Source: Ruminococcus sp. UBA3855 (GTDB taxonomy: Bacteria; Bacillota; Clostridia; Oscillospirales; Ruminococcaceae). From it: a stretch of 6,644 bases of DNA. The DNA is taken from contig DGHF01000162.1 of the NCBI GenBank assembly GCA_002392545.1, positions 1-6,644 of the forward strand. Direction: 5' to 3'. This document shows positions 1 to 5,620 of this stretch, piece after piece. Numbering within the stretch: position 1 is the stretch's first letter; each line of letters opens with the position of its first letter. The notes under the pieces were generated by a model that was not told the origin of the DNA, did not search any database, and worked only from the letters and a program-made list of their open reading frames with translations. The translations under genes were made by a program, and so were the position numbers.

Positions 1-1159
1 CGGAATAGGACGGGAAATTGTACTGGTGCATATAACGCTTGGAGGTCTCTTCATCCAGTCCGTCAATTTTCTGGGAATCGCTGACAGGTCCTAATGTTGC
101 AACTGTCATGACTTGTGTCTGTCCTCTGGTGAACAAGCCTGAGCCGTGTACTCTCGGAATCAAGCCAACTTCTGCTGACAGCGGACGGATTTCATCAATT
201 CCACGACCGTCTACACGCTTGCCATTATACAGCCAGTTGCGGACAATCTTCTTCTGCAATTTGTACAGGCATTCATCCAGCTTTATGGGTGCGCCTTCGC
301 CAAACTGGTCGTCGAATGTTTCGTGTACTTCGTCAATAATGGGCTTCATTCTTGCATCTCTGACGTTCTTGTCATTGGTATCGAGAGCCTGTGCAACCTT
401 TTCACCAACCAGATTTTCTACTGCTTCAAACATGTCATGCGGAATTTCCTGAGATTCAAATTCAAATTTCGGCTTGCCGATTTCCTTTTGAATTTCAGAA
501 ATGAAAGATACCATTTTCTTGATTTCTTCGTGTCCGGTCATGATGGCATTGAGCATGGTCTTTTCGTCAACTTCGTTTGCGCCAGCTTCAATCATGACAA
601 TTTTTTCCGCTGAACCTGCAACGGTCAAATTCAAATCGTTGTGTTCTCTTTGTTCCTTGGTAGGATTGAGAACGATTTGACCATCAATCAAACCTACGCT
701 GATACCTGCAATAGGTCCATTCCACGGAATATCGGAAATTGAAATTGCTATGGATGTTGCAATCATTCCGGCAATTTCAGGGGAACAATCAGGGTCAACG
801 CTTAATACTGTCATAACAACAGATACGTCGTTTCGCATGTCCTTCGGGAACAGCGGACGAATCGGACGGTCTACCATCCGAGAGGTCAAAATTGCCTTCT
901 CAGAGGGCTTGCCTTCACGCTTGGTAAATGAACCCGGAATCTTGCCTACGGAATACAGTCTTTCTTCATAGTCCACGGAGAGCGGGAAGAAATCAACTCC
1001 CTCACGGGGTTTACTGCTTGCTGTAACGTTCGCCATTACGGTTGTGTCTCCGTAACGAACCCAGCATGAACCGTTCGACAGTTCACAGGTCTTGCCAGTC
1101 TCTACCACAACAGGACGACCTGCATAGGTGGTTTCAAATGTTCTGTAATTTTCAAACAT
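1..1159 (-). CDS. pnp: Polyribonucleotide nucleotidyltransferase (PNPase), C-terminal part outside window
   Basis: PNPase degrades RNA 3' to 5' by phosphorolysis, releasing nucleoside diphosphates, and acts as a trimer in the cytoplasm. Translating the minus strand from the ATG at 1159-1157 gives 386 open codons before the window edge, of about 700 in the family. The first RNase PH-like domain occupies the N-terminal part, with DRPIRPLFP at residues 97-105. A helical linker follows (about 200-305), and the second RNase PH-like domain opens with KRVDGRG (314-320) and GSGLFTRGQTQ (339-349), ending near KRYMHQYNFPSYS. The acidic catalytic residues of the second PH domain and the KH and S1 RNA-binding domains lie beyond the edge. 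A strong AAGGAGG Shine-Dalgarno lies just upstream of the ATG and fixes the start. The gene follows rpsO on the same strand, the arrangement common across bacteria. Identification is secure; only the missing half is unseen. Confidence 0.97.
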   Translation of the reverse strand, partial: MFENYRTFETTYAGRPVVVETGKTCELSNGSCWVRYGDTTVMANVTASSKPREGVDFFPLSVDYEERLYSVGKIPGSFTKREGKPSEKAILTSRMVDRPIRPLFPKDMRNDVSVVMTVLSVDPDCSPEIAGMIATSIAISISDIPWNGPIAGISVGLIDGQIVLNPTKEQREHNDLNLTVAGSAEKIVMIEAGANEVDEKTMLNAIMTGHEEIKKMVSFISEIQKEIGKPKFEFESQEIPHDMFEAVENLVGEKVAQALDTNDKNVRDARMKPIIDEVHETFDDQFGEGAPIKLDECLYKLQKKIVRNWLYNGKRVDGRGIDEIRPLSAEVGLIPRVHGSGLFTRGQTQVMTVATLGPVSDSQKIDGLDEETSKRYMHQYNFPSYS

Positions 1160-1231
1160 TGGTTCTTTCCTCCTTTTTGGTCAGACAGCGTTTCAGCAAC
1201 ATGTCCCTGCACCCCAAATCAAGAGCAAGAA

Positions 1232-1260
1232 CTTAGAAATAAATTGTCAGATGCTGACAA
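1232..1260 (-). promoter_or_regulatory. Possible weak internal promoter for pnp
   Basis: On the minus strand TTGTCA (1260-1255) is followed after exactly 17 nt by TCTAAG (1237-1232), about 75 nt ahead of the pnp start. The -35 matches 5 of 6 consensus positions but the -10 only 4 of 6. The -35 also overlaps a 7-bp inverted repeat (TTGTCAG/CTGACAA, 1244-1250 with 1254-1260), which could act as an operator or an RNA hairpin. A second, pnp-specific promoter is known in some bacteria, so this is plausible but weakly supported. Confidence 0.25.
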
Positions 1261-1342
1261 CTTGTTTCTAACCTCTTAACCCCTGAATGAGGTGAAAATG
1301 CTTTCTTCGCTGTTGACACTGTTTTTTCAAAAATTGCTTTTG

Positions 1343-1388
1343 ATGCACACAAAGGGCAGACAGGTACAAACCTTTCTGCCCCATGCAT
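1343..1388 (-). promoter_or_regulatory. rpsO-pnp intercistronic hairpin (attenuator or RNase processing site)
   Basis: Just after the rpsO stop the sequence forms a long imperfect stem. GGGCAGA (1354-1360) pairs with TCTGCCC (1375-1381). After one mismatch AGGT (1362-1365) pairs with ACCT (1370-1373) around a 4-nt loop. An outer ATGCA/TGCAT pair (1343-1347 with 1384-1388) is separated by an asymmetric internal loop. In the transcribed direction the GC stem is followed by TTTGTGTG, a poor U-tract, so complete termination looks unlikely. Partial attenuation, 3'-end protection of rpsO mRNA, or endonuclease processing fit better. In E. coli a hairpin between rpsO and pnp is cut by RNase III and used for PNPase autocontrol; the analogy here rests on position and is inference. 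Confidence 0.6.
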
Positions 1389-1395
1389 TTGTAAC

Positions 1396-1662
1396 TTACT
1401 TACGGATGCCGAGCTTTGCAATGACTGCACGGTATCTGTTAATGTCCTTCTTCTTCAGGTAAGCCAGAAGATTTCTTCTGCGACCAATCATTTTCAGCAT
1501 ACCTCTGCGGGAGTGATGGTCTTTCTTGTGTACCTTCAGATGTTCGGTCAGGTCGTTGATACGTCTTGTCAGAATGGCAATCTGCACTTCAGGAGAGCCT
1601 GTATCTGTGTCATGATTGCGGTTGTCAACGATAACCTGTGTCTTTTCTTCCTTACGCAACAT
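1396..1662 (-). CDS. rpsO: 30S ribosomal protein S15
   Basis: S15 is a primary 16S rRNA-binding protein that helps build the platform of the small ribosomal subunit. The 88-residue product is of usual length and shows family hallmarks: NDLTEHLKVHKKDHHSRRG (residues 36-54), an intact histidine/arginine-rich rRNA-binding surface, then the basic GRRRNLLAYLKKKD segment and a final LGIRK. The ATG at 1662-1660 is preceded by AGAGGTG at good spacing, which fixes the start. It has its own near-consensus promoter and a folded leader of about 98 nt, and is followed by pnp after a 236-nt spacer. Feedback control of S15 synthesis through the leader is known in several bacterial groups and is likely here, though the RNA element is not one I can assign to a described class. 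Confidence 0.98.
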   Translation of the reverse strand: MLRKEEKTQVIVDNRNHDTDTGSPEVQIAILTRRINDLTEHLKVHKKDHHSRRGMLKMIGRRRNLLAYLKKKDINRYRAVIAKLGIRK

Positions 1663-1688
1663 TTCGTTTCACCTCTTTGATTTTTATT

Positions 1689-1758
1689 TTCCGTCAACAT
1701 AGTGTGAGGCAGGTAAAATTCCCGTATCGGGCGTAACCCTCAGACCAAGTACACGGAA
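1689..1758 (-). promoter_or_regulatory. Structured rpsO leader, candidate S15 autoregulatory RNA
   Basis: The leader between the predicted start of transcription (near 1760) and the rpsO Shine-Dalgarno can fold into three nested helices. The outer helix is TTCCGT (1689-1694) with ACGGAA (1753-1758). The middle helix is TGAGG (1705-1709) with CCTCA (1738-1742). The apical hairpin is CCCG (1721-1724) with CGGG (1728-1731) around a 3-nt loop. The outer helix closes about 16 nt before the ribosome-binding site, a position from which a bound protein could block initiation. S15 leaders with different folds are known in several phyla; assignment of this fold to that role is inference from position and pairing. 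Confidence 0.5.
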
Positions 1759-1766
1759 CAAGTATT

Positions 1767-1795
1767 ATTATAACATACTTTTTTGGATTTGTAAA
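1767..1795 (-). promoter_or_regulatory. Sigma-A type promoter of rpsO-pnp
   Basis: On the minus strand TTTACA (1795-1790) and a perfect TATAAT (1772-1767) are separated by exactly 17 nt. The -35 differs from consensus at one position. Transcription should begin near 1760, giving a leader of about 98 nt before the rpsO ATG. No GC-rich terminator separates the upstream HD gene from this promoter, so some rpsO message may also come from read-through. Confidence 0.88.
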
Positions 1796-1814
1796 GTCTT
1801 TTTTCAAAAAAATT

Positions 1815-2264
1815 TTATTTTTTTTCGAATTCCACTAAAAAGCCTTCCACCATTTTCAGGGCTTCGGCATATTTCGACATTCTTTCAGGGGAGCGTTTCG
1901 ACTCCGGCAAGCGTGTTTCGTCCATATTGTGCATTAAATCCGCCCTTTTGACTTTGAGTGCAGTTTCATTTTCCCTCATGTTCCGGATGTAATCGAAATA
2001 GGGAACACCGTCTTCATGGGATAACAATTGTAATGCTTGCATGACTGTTTCAGGGAATCCCTCATTCCGCAATTCCTGCAACGTAACGGGGGTATCTTCT
2101 ACAACGTCATGCAACAGGGCGGTTATGGTTTCATATTCCGTGTGCATCTGTTCCGCCAAGTGCATGGGATGATGAATATAGGGGTATCCGCTTTTGTCGA
2201 ATTGCCCATTATGGGCTTCATAGGCTATCAGCATAGCCTTTTTGACAAGGGGAGTGTAAATCAT
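1815..2264 (-). CDS. Small HD-domain hydrolase of the RelA/SpoT type (possible alarmone hydrolase)
   Basis: This 149-residue protein is essentially a stand-alone RelA/SpoT hydrolase domain. The N-terminus (residues 14-33) has the AH.GQ..KSG.PYI.HP pattern of that family. The metal-binding set is complete: H32, the HD pair H52-D53 followed by E56-D57 (LLHDVVEDT), and D109 in KRADLMHNMDETR. No synthetase or TGS/ACT domain is present, so the expected chemistry is manganese-dependent removal of the 3'-pyrophosphate from (p)ppGpp. Substrate specificity cannot be read from sequence, and another phosphorylated nucleotide is possible. The product is probably cytoplasmic. The start overlaps the stop of the upstream membrane-protein gene (ATGA at 2264-2261), and its AAAGGTG ribosome site lies inside that gene, indicating translational coupling. 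Automated annotation often labels such proteins GTP pyrophosphokinase, which is misleading because the synthetase domain is absent. Confidence 0.85.
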   Translation of the reverse strand: MIYTPLVKKAMLIAYEAHNGQFDKSGYPYIHHPMHLAEQMHTEYETITALLHDVVEDTPVTLQELRNEGFPETVMQALQLLSHEDGVPYFDYIRNMRENETALKVKRADLMHNMDETRLPESKRSPERMSKYAEALKMVEGFLVEFEKK

Positions 2265-3223
2265 GAAATCACCTTTTTCTTTTTGCCTTTCTTCTTCGGC
2301 TCAACAGGGGCATTTGTTACCTCTCTGGGTGCTTCCTTTCCGCCTTGGTCTTCGAAAAGATTTTCGCCCTCTGTCTGTGTATAGGCAAGTTCGGGGCTGA
2401 TTTCGCCCTTTTGTGCGTAGTAGGGGTTAATGACATACTTCTGAATGACAGGGTAGCAATTGAATACTATCATGAATCCCACAAACGCAACCGGTACAAA
2501 CATCAGCACAAATACCATAATCTGCGGGAAATAATACGTCAATAACGCACTGATTCCCATGATGACCACTGAAAGAACTAATGTTATCATATTCTTTTTT
2601 AAGGCTATGAAACTCAGTGCCAGTGAATTTTTTAACACGTCCTTCATTTTCAAGTCCGTGGAGACTATCATTAAATAGCCGTAAAAACTCATTAACAATA
2701 CCACGATTGAAATACTTAATGTCGCTACTAATAAGGCATATATTGTCGTAGGTGAACCCTCTCCCGATTCGTTGATGGCATTTATCATTTTCGGGTAAAT
2801 GTACATTCCACTAGCCACTGAGGCGGACACCAGAATATCTATCCACCCCAATAACATTGACTGCCTGAAATTGCTTTTCAGGGTCTTGAAAAATGTGTCC
2901 CATAGGAAACAGGGCTTCTCCCTCGAAAAATTTCGTAAAATCTGCGTGCATCCGGCTATGACAGGTCCAAAAAAAATGCTGAATATCAACCCGCACGCTA
3001 ACGCTAATATCATGGCAAGTTCTGTATTTTTCTCACCAAAATAAATCACGCTGAATGCTCCTAATATCAACGGCAACAGGCTCGCCATCATCAATAAATT
3101 CACATTGATGAGTTTCCAGAATTTCCGCCCTACAATCTCCCAAAACCGGAAAAACGGCTTCTTCTGCGGTGCATTCTTCGCTATGCCTGTACTAGTGTTT
3201 TCATAATTTCCGAATATTGCCAT
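2261..3223 (-). CDS. DUF624/YesL-like integral membrane protein
   Basis: This is a 320-residue polytopic membrane protein. The N-terminal segment (about residues 24-62, FFRFWEIVGRKFWKLINVNL onwards) resembles the start of the DUF624/YesL family, in which an aromatic-rich amphipathic stretch leads into the first membrane span. About six hydrophobic segments are visible, near 41-62, 70-95, 122-143, 160-187, 211-232 and 234-260. The C-terminal 55 residues are hydrophilic: an acidic, proline-containing stretch and then the lysine cluster KKKGKKKK at 310-317. By the positive-inside rule this tail is likely cytoplasmic. The family is usually nearer 200 residues, so both loops and tail are extended. 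The role of the family is poorly known. The start is set by AAAGGA ahead of the ATG at 3223-3221, 22 nt after the spoIIM-like stop. The next gene overlaps its stop by 4 nt. Family assignment is from recognition of the N-terminal pattern only. Confidence 0.65.
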   Translation of the reverse strand: MAIFGNYENTSTGIAKNAPQKKPFFRFWEIVGRKFWKLINVNLLMMASLLPLILGAFSVIYFGEKNTELAMILALACGLIFSIFFGPVIAGCTQILRNFSREKPCFLWDTFFKTLKSNFRQSMLLGWIDILVSASVASGMYIYPKMINAINESGEGSPTTIYALLVATLSISIVVLLMSFYGYLMIVSTDLKMKDVLKNSLALSFIALKKNMITLVLSVVIMGISALLTYYFPQIMVFVLMFVPVAFVGFMIVFNCYPVIQKYVINPYYAQKGEISPELAYTQTEGENLFEDQGGKEAPREVTNAPVEPKKKGKKKKVIS

Positions 3224-3245
3224 TTAATCATCCTTTCTTCTGTTT

Positions 3246-3836
3246 TCATTCATGGACTGCCAGTTTCAAGAATGCCGGATAGCCGTAACTTAACCATGCA
3301 CATTGTACCAATGTCGCCAGAAACATCGAAATTATCAGCACCAGCCACCGCAGACAATACAATCCAATCGGGATTTTTTCTGTTTCTTTCCCTGAGATGC
3401 ACGCTATCAAAACATATGTACTCCGCACGGTTTCCCTTGCTGATAACATCATAATCCCTGTTCCAATCAGGGCATGGGGCATCACAAATAATAATACCGT
3501 CACAATTCCTGCAAATCCATTGTTGCGGTACAGCTCCGCCAAAATCGCCCCAATGGCTGAACCCCTTAACAATAATGTCAATATCGCTGTCGGTACTCCA
3601 AATACCGAAAGCCCCAATATTGCCAGTATTCCCAGCCATATCATGGAACTGTATGTATATTCTGTCAGCATTTCACGGAATCCCATTCCCGAAAGCCCCA
3701 TCCCCTGACGGAATATTCCGTTTTTCCAGATGTGCCAGTCAGGATGCAGTACCTCTAATACTCCGCCTAACAATGCGCCTGTCAGAACTGAGATTGTCAG
3801 CAACATCAAAATTTTCCGGCTCGTCCCTGAATTCAT
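3246..3836 (-). CDS. SpoIIM-family (stage II sporulation protein M-like, DUF95) membrane protein
   Basis: The 196-residue product has about five membrane spans, near residues 8-29, 64-91, 93-104, 108-131 and 161-183. It also has the family's central pattern: LGLSVFGVPTAILTLLLRGS (74-93), then a loop and an LLFVMPHALIG segment (115-125) like the VLPQNLI motif of SpoIIM. Length agrees with B. subtilis SpoIIM (about 210). In endospore formers SpoIIM, SpoIID and SpoIIP form the septal peptidoglycan-remodelling complex that drives engulfment, but DUF95 relatives also occur in non-sporulating bacteria. The usual PQ is PH here, so divergence is appreciable. The ATG at 3836-3834 is preceded by AGGGAG. 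An earlier ATG overlapping that site is out of frame. The gene sits 54 nt after proC and 22 nt before the DUF624 gene, apparently in the same transcript. Family membership is likely; a real sporulation role is uncertain. Confidence 0.62.
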   Translation of the reverse strand: MNSGTSRKILMLLTISVLTGALLGGVLEVLHPDWHIWKNGIFRQGMGLSGMGFREMLTEYTYSSMIWLGILAILGLSVFGVPTAILTLLLRGSAIGAILAELYRNNGFAGIVTVLLFVMPHALIGTGIMMLSARETVRSTYVLIACISGKETEKIPIGLYCLRWLVLIISMFLATLVQCAWLSYGYPAFLKLAVHE

Positions 3837-3890
3837 TGCACTTCATCTCCCTTTCAAGAGAGTATATGTGCATGTCCATGAATTTATGTG

Positions 3891-4685
3891 TTATTTCGAT
3901 AACTCGTAGGCTCTCCTAGTGCACGCTGTACAAGCATTGTCAACCGTCTTTTCCAGTTCGCCCTTGTAAAGTTCGTCCAGTCCGGCTAATGTTGTACCCC
4001 CTGGGGAAGAGACCATTTTAATCAGTTCCGCCACGGTATAGCCCGAATCTGTCAGCATCTTCGCCGAACCAATCAGACTTTGCGCAAATAACGGTAATGC
4101 CGTCTTTTCGTCAATGCCTTCTTTCCCTGCGTAGTCAATGAATGCTTTTGCAAACAGGTAAATAAATGCTGGGCTTGAGCCGTTGATGGCAATGACTTCT
4201 TTCATCTTGTCTTCGGGGAGCTGTGCCGTGATTCCGCACGAATTGAAAATACTGCATACGGTTTCAAATTCTTCATCCGTGGTCGGGGCGCATTTCGCCA
4301 GAGCGGATGCACCCTCTCCCAATAACAGGGGGGTATTCGGCATGACTAAAATTACCTTTGCATTGTCAAGGGTTTTGCTTCTGATGTATTCCGCCGTGAT
4401 TCCGGCTGCAATCGACACCAGAACCGTATTTTCTGTTACGCCCTCTGCAATCTGTGACAGTACCTCGTCAAACATCTGGGGCTTGACAGCCAGAAATACA
4501 TATTTGCAACTGTTCAATACTTCCTTTGCGCTTTCACAAGCGGTCACTCCGTTCAGGCGGTTCAGCTTCTCCTTGTCGGGGTCAAAGGCGAATAATTTCA
4601 TACTCTCATTCAGGGAGCTGTTCAGGATGCCTTTCATAATCGCAAATCCCATATTTCCTGCGCCGATAAATCCAATATTTTCCAT
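3891..4685 (-). CDS. proC: Pyrroline-5-carboxylate reductase
   Basis: ProC catalyses the last step of proline synthesis, NAD(P)H-dependent reduction of 1-pyrroline-5-carboxylate to L-proline, in the cytoplasm. The 264-residue product has the N-terminal dinucleotide-binding GFIGAGNMG (residues 5-13), AVKPQ (66-70), VMPNTP (114-119), and the C-terminal substrate-binding and dimerisation region with VSSPGGTT (225-232). Length is normal. An in-frame upstream ATG at 4733 would add 16 residues, but it lies upstream of the -10 box of the proC promoter (4727-4722) and so is not transcribed from it. The ATG at 4685-4683 has AAAGGA upstream and puts the Rossmann strand directly at the N-terminus, as is usual. 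It is the first gene of a probable operon with the SpoIIM-like, DUF624 and HD genes. No terminator is visible after it. Confidence 0.96.
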   Translation of the reverse strand: MENIGFIGAGNMGFAIMKGILNSSLNESMKLFAFDPDKEKLNRLNGVTACESAKEVLNSCKYVFLAVKPQMFDEVLSQIAEGVTENTVLVSIAAGITAEYIRSKTLDNAKVILVMPNTPLLLGEGASALAKCAPTTDEEFETVCSIFNSCGITAQLPEDKMKEVIAINGSSPAFIYLFAKAFIDYAGKEGIDEKTALPLFAQSLIGSAKMLTDSGYTVAELIKMVSSPGGTTLAGLDELYKGELEKTVDNACTACTRRAYELSK

Positions 4686-4721
4686 CAATATCAATCCTTT
4701 CAAAAATGGTATGTACCTATT

Positions 4722-4750
4722 ATTATACATCATTTTTCACAAAAATGCAA
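4722..4750 (-). promoter_or_regulatory. Sigma-A type promoter of the proC unit
   Basis: On the minus strand TTGCAT (4750-4745) and a perfect TATAAT (4727-4722) lie 17 nt apart. The -35 keeps TTG and the penultimate A. Transcription should begin near 4715, leaving a leader of about 30 nt, which contains AAAGGA and then the ATG at 4685. This promoter decides the proC start, because it excludes the upstream in-frame ATG at 4733. It probably also serves the three genes downstream of proC. Confidence 0.82.
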
Positions 4751-4793
4751 GCCCTTTTTTGTGAAATTTTCAGTGGCATTTTTTCAGAAAATC

Positions 4794-4822
4794 TTAACAA
4801 ATCAAAAAAATTATGGTATCAT
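4794..4822 (+). promoter_or_regulatory. Plus-strand promoter candidate, divergent from proC
   Basis: TTAACA (4794-4799) and TATCAT (4817-4822) are exactly 17 nt apart on the plus strand, each one or two positions from consensus. They point away from proC into a stretch that ends at a hairpin with a T-run. The -35 boxes of this promoter and of proC are 43 bp apart. AT-rich intergenic DNA yields chance matches, so confidence is moderate. Confidence 0.5.
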
Positions 4823-4828
4823 TTGGAA

Positions 4829-4942
4829 TATATTGGAGAAATTCCTAATGATGATGGTACAATTCAATTCCAATCTGAAAAACTGGAGCACAACAATAAG
4901 AAAGCCTGCTGGAATTTCAGCAGGCTTAGGCTTTTTCTTTTT
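4829..4942 (+). ncRNA. Candidate small RNA between proC and folT
   Basis: A predicted plus-strand start near 4829 and an intrinsic terminator ending near 4942 would delimit a transcript of about 114 nt. Near the 5' end ATTGGA (4832-4837) can pair with TCCAAT (4869-4874), and the 3' end is the 10-bp terminator stem. The T-run overlaps the last base pairs before the folT stop, so the RNA would be barely antisense to folT. A ribosome-site-like GGAG (4835-4838) precedes three consecutive ATGs (4848-4856). The frame they open has no stop before the terminator, however, and continues into folT antisense sequence, so a protein product is unlikely. I do not recognise an RNA family. The call rests on promoter plus terminator only. 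Confidence 0.38.
4902..4942. terminator. Bidirectional intrinsic terminator at the end of folT
   Basis: A perfect 10-bp stem AAGCCTGCTG (4902-4911) with CAGCAGGCTT (4918-4927) encloses a 6-nt loop. On the minus strand it begins 17 nt after the folT stop and is followed by TCTTATTGTTG, a moderate U-tract. On the plus strand it is followed by AGGC and then five T, one C and five T (4932-4942). The AGGCTT at the stem end is repeated directly at 4928-4933, so the 3' arm can shift to put the stem beside the T-run. The plus direction therefore looks at least as strong as the folT direction, which is unexpected if folT were its only user. Confidence 0.85.
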
Positions 4943-4943
4943 A

Positions 4944-5543
4944 TCAGGCGGAACGCTGGGTAATGGTTCTGCGGTAAATCAGAATTACTGCCGGAAGCAA
5001 CAGCACCAGCAACGGAATGTCTACGACAAATTCCAGCAGATTCTTGACAAGCTTTCCCTGTAATACCATAGTAAATGTCTTGTCGGGGATGAATCCTAAT
5101 TTTACCGTGAAATATGTGTTCAATAACAAATTGATGAAAATAACATCAAGGATTCTTGCAATCACGGCACGAATCGAGAGGGAAATGCTCTCCGATAATT
5201 TGCCAATGCAGAAATGCTCCTGCTTCCTGTAAAGCAGAATTCCATAAATTAACCCCTGCAATCCGGCTATCAATGTGAAAACCGGCATGAATGCCCCTGT
5301 TGGATTTACCAGAAAACCTACAATGTCACAAATCATCCCTGCTACAAAGCCCATCACAGGTCCTGTCAGCATTCCAATGACCGCTATTGCCAAAAAGGCG
5401 AAATTTACTTTCGCAAAGGGTAAATTGATGGTGAATTTTTCAATGACCATCGAAATCGCTATGAAAATCGCAGTCACTGTCAAGGAACGAATGTTTTGAA
5501 ATTCTTCACCGGATTTCCGGAACATGGAAAAAAGGCTCTTCAT
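4944..5543 (-). CDS. folT: Folate-family ECF transporter S component
   Basis: S components are membrane substrate-binding subunits of energy-coupling-factor vitamin importers; they work with a shared EcfA/EcfA'/EcfT module, not encoded here. The 199-residue product has about six membrane spans. TM1 carries the A25-xxx-A29 motif used for docking to EcfT. The conserved region reads GMLTGPVMGFVAGMICDIVG (57-76), then NPTGAFMPVFTLIAGLQGLIYGILL (80-104), typical of the FolT group. The ATG at 5543-5541 is chosen over an in-frame ATG 27 nt upstream because AAGGAGG (5558-5552) sits at ideal distance from it. The THF riboswitch just upstream strongly supports folate as the substrate: high intracellular THF should reduce expression. 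A hairpin terminator follows the stop. The gene lies about 200 nt after pfkA with no terminator between them, so part of its message may be pfkA read-through. Confidence 0.87.
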   Translation of the reverse strand: MKSLFSMFRKSGEEFQNIRSLTVTAIFIAISMVIEKFTINLPFAKVNFAFLAIAVIGMLTGPVMGFVAGMICDIVGFLVNPTGAFMPVFTLIAGLQGLIYGILLYRKQEHFCIGKLSESISLSIRAVIARILDVIFINLLLNTYFTVKLGFIPDKTFTMVLQGKLVKNLLEFVVDIPLLVLLLPAVILIYRRTITQRSA

Positions 5544-5551
5544 GAATATAA

Positions 5552-5620
5552 CCTCCTTAAAGTCGTGCATCGTGCATAATCAGAAGGTCTATATCATGAA
5601 AAGCCTTGAAATTATACATT
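5552..5620 (-). promoter_or_regulatory. Expression platform between THF aptamer and folT start
   Basis: About 60 nt separate the aptamer from the strong folT ribosome site AAGGAGG (plus-strand complement 5552-5558). No hairpin with a U-run is present, so control is probably translational. A CCTT element on the transcript (complement 5584-5587) can pair either with an upstream AAGG (complement 5604-5607) or with the AAGG of the ribosome site, two mutually exclusive pairings. How aptamer folding would bias them is not evident from sequence. A tandem TGCACGA repeat lies between. Confidence 0.45.

Noticed and set aside
39..971. Several plus-strand open frames opposite pnp
   Set aside because: They are antisense shadows of the well-conserved PNPase frame and lack ribosome sites or recognisable domains.
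1233..1430. Minus-strand 65-codon open frame beginning inside rpsO and covering the rpsO-pnp spacer
   Set aside because: It starts out of frame within rpsO, has no ribosome site, and its middle is explained by the intercistronic hairpin.
1797..1830. A/T-only palindrome (AAAATTTT with flanking runs) at the end of the HD gene as a terminator
   Set aside because: There is no GC-rich stem. The runs give only weak A-U pairing, so it does not qualify as an intrinsic terminator.
2811..3639. Alternative minus-strand frames within the DUF624-like and SpoIIM-like genes (2811-2996 and 3250-3639)
   Set aside because: They are frame-shifted shadows inside genes whose main frames have clear membrane-segment patterns and ribosome sites.
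3861..3889. Sigma-E-like promoter (CATATACT with a loose -35 at 3883-3889) ahead of the SpoIIM-like gene
   Set aside because: The -10 resembles CATACAnT, which would suit a spoIIM gene. But the -35 is poor, and the predicted start (about 3854) would place the ribosome site at the very 5' end of the message.
4848..5063. Plus-strand open frame with GGAG and three consecutive ATGs, reading 71 codons
   Set aside because: It runs through the hairpin terminator and then antisense through folT. A transcript ending at the terminator would have no stop codon, and most of its length is the shadow of folT.
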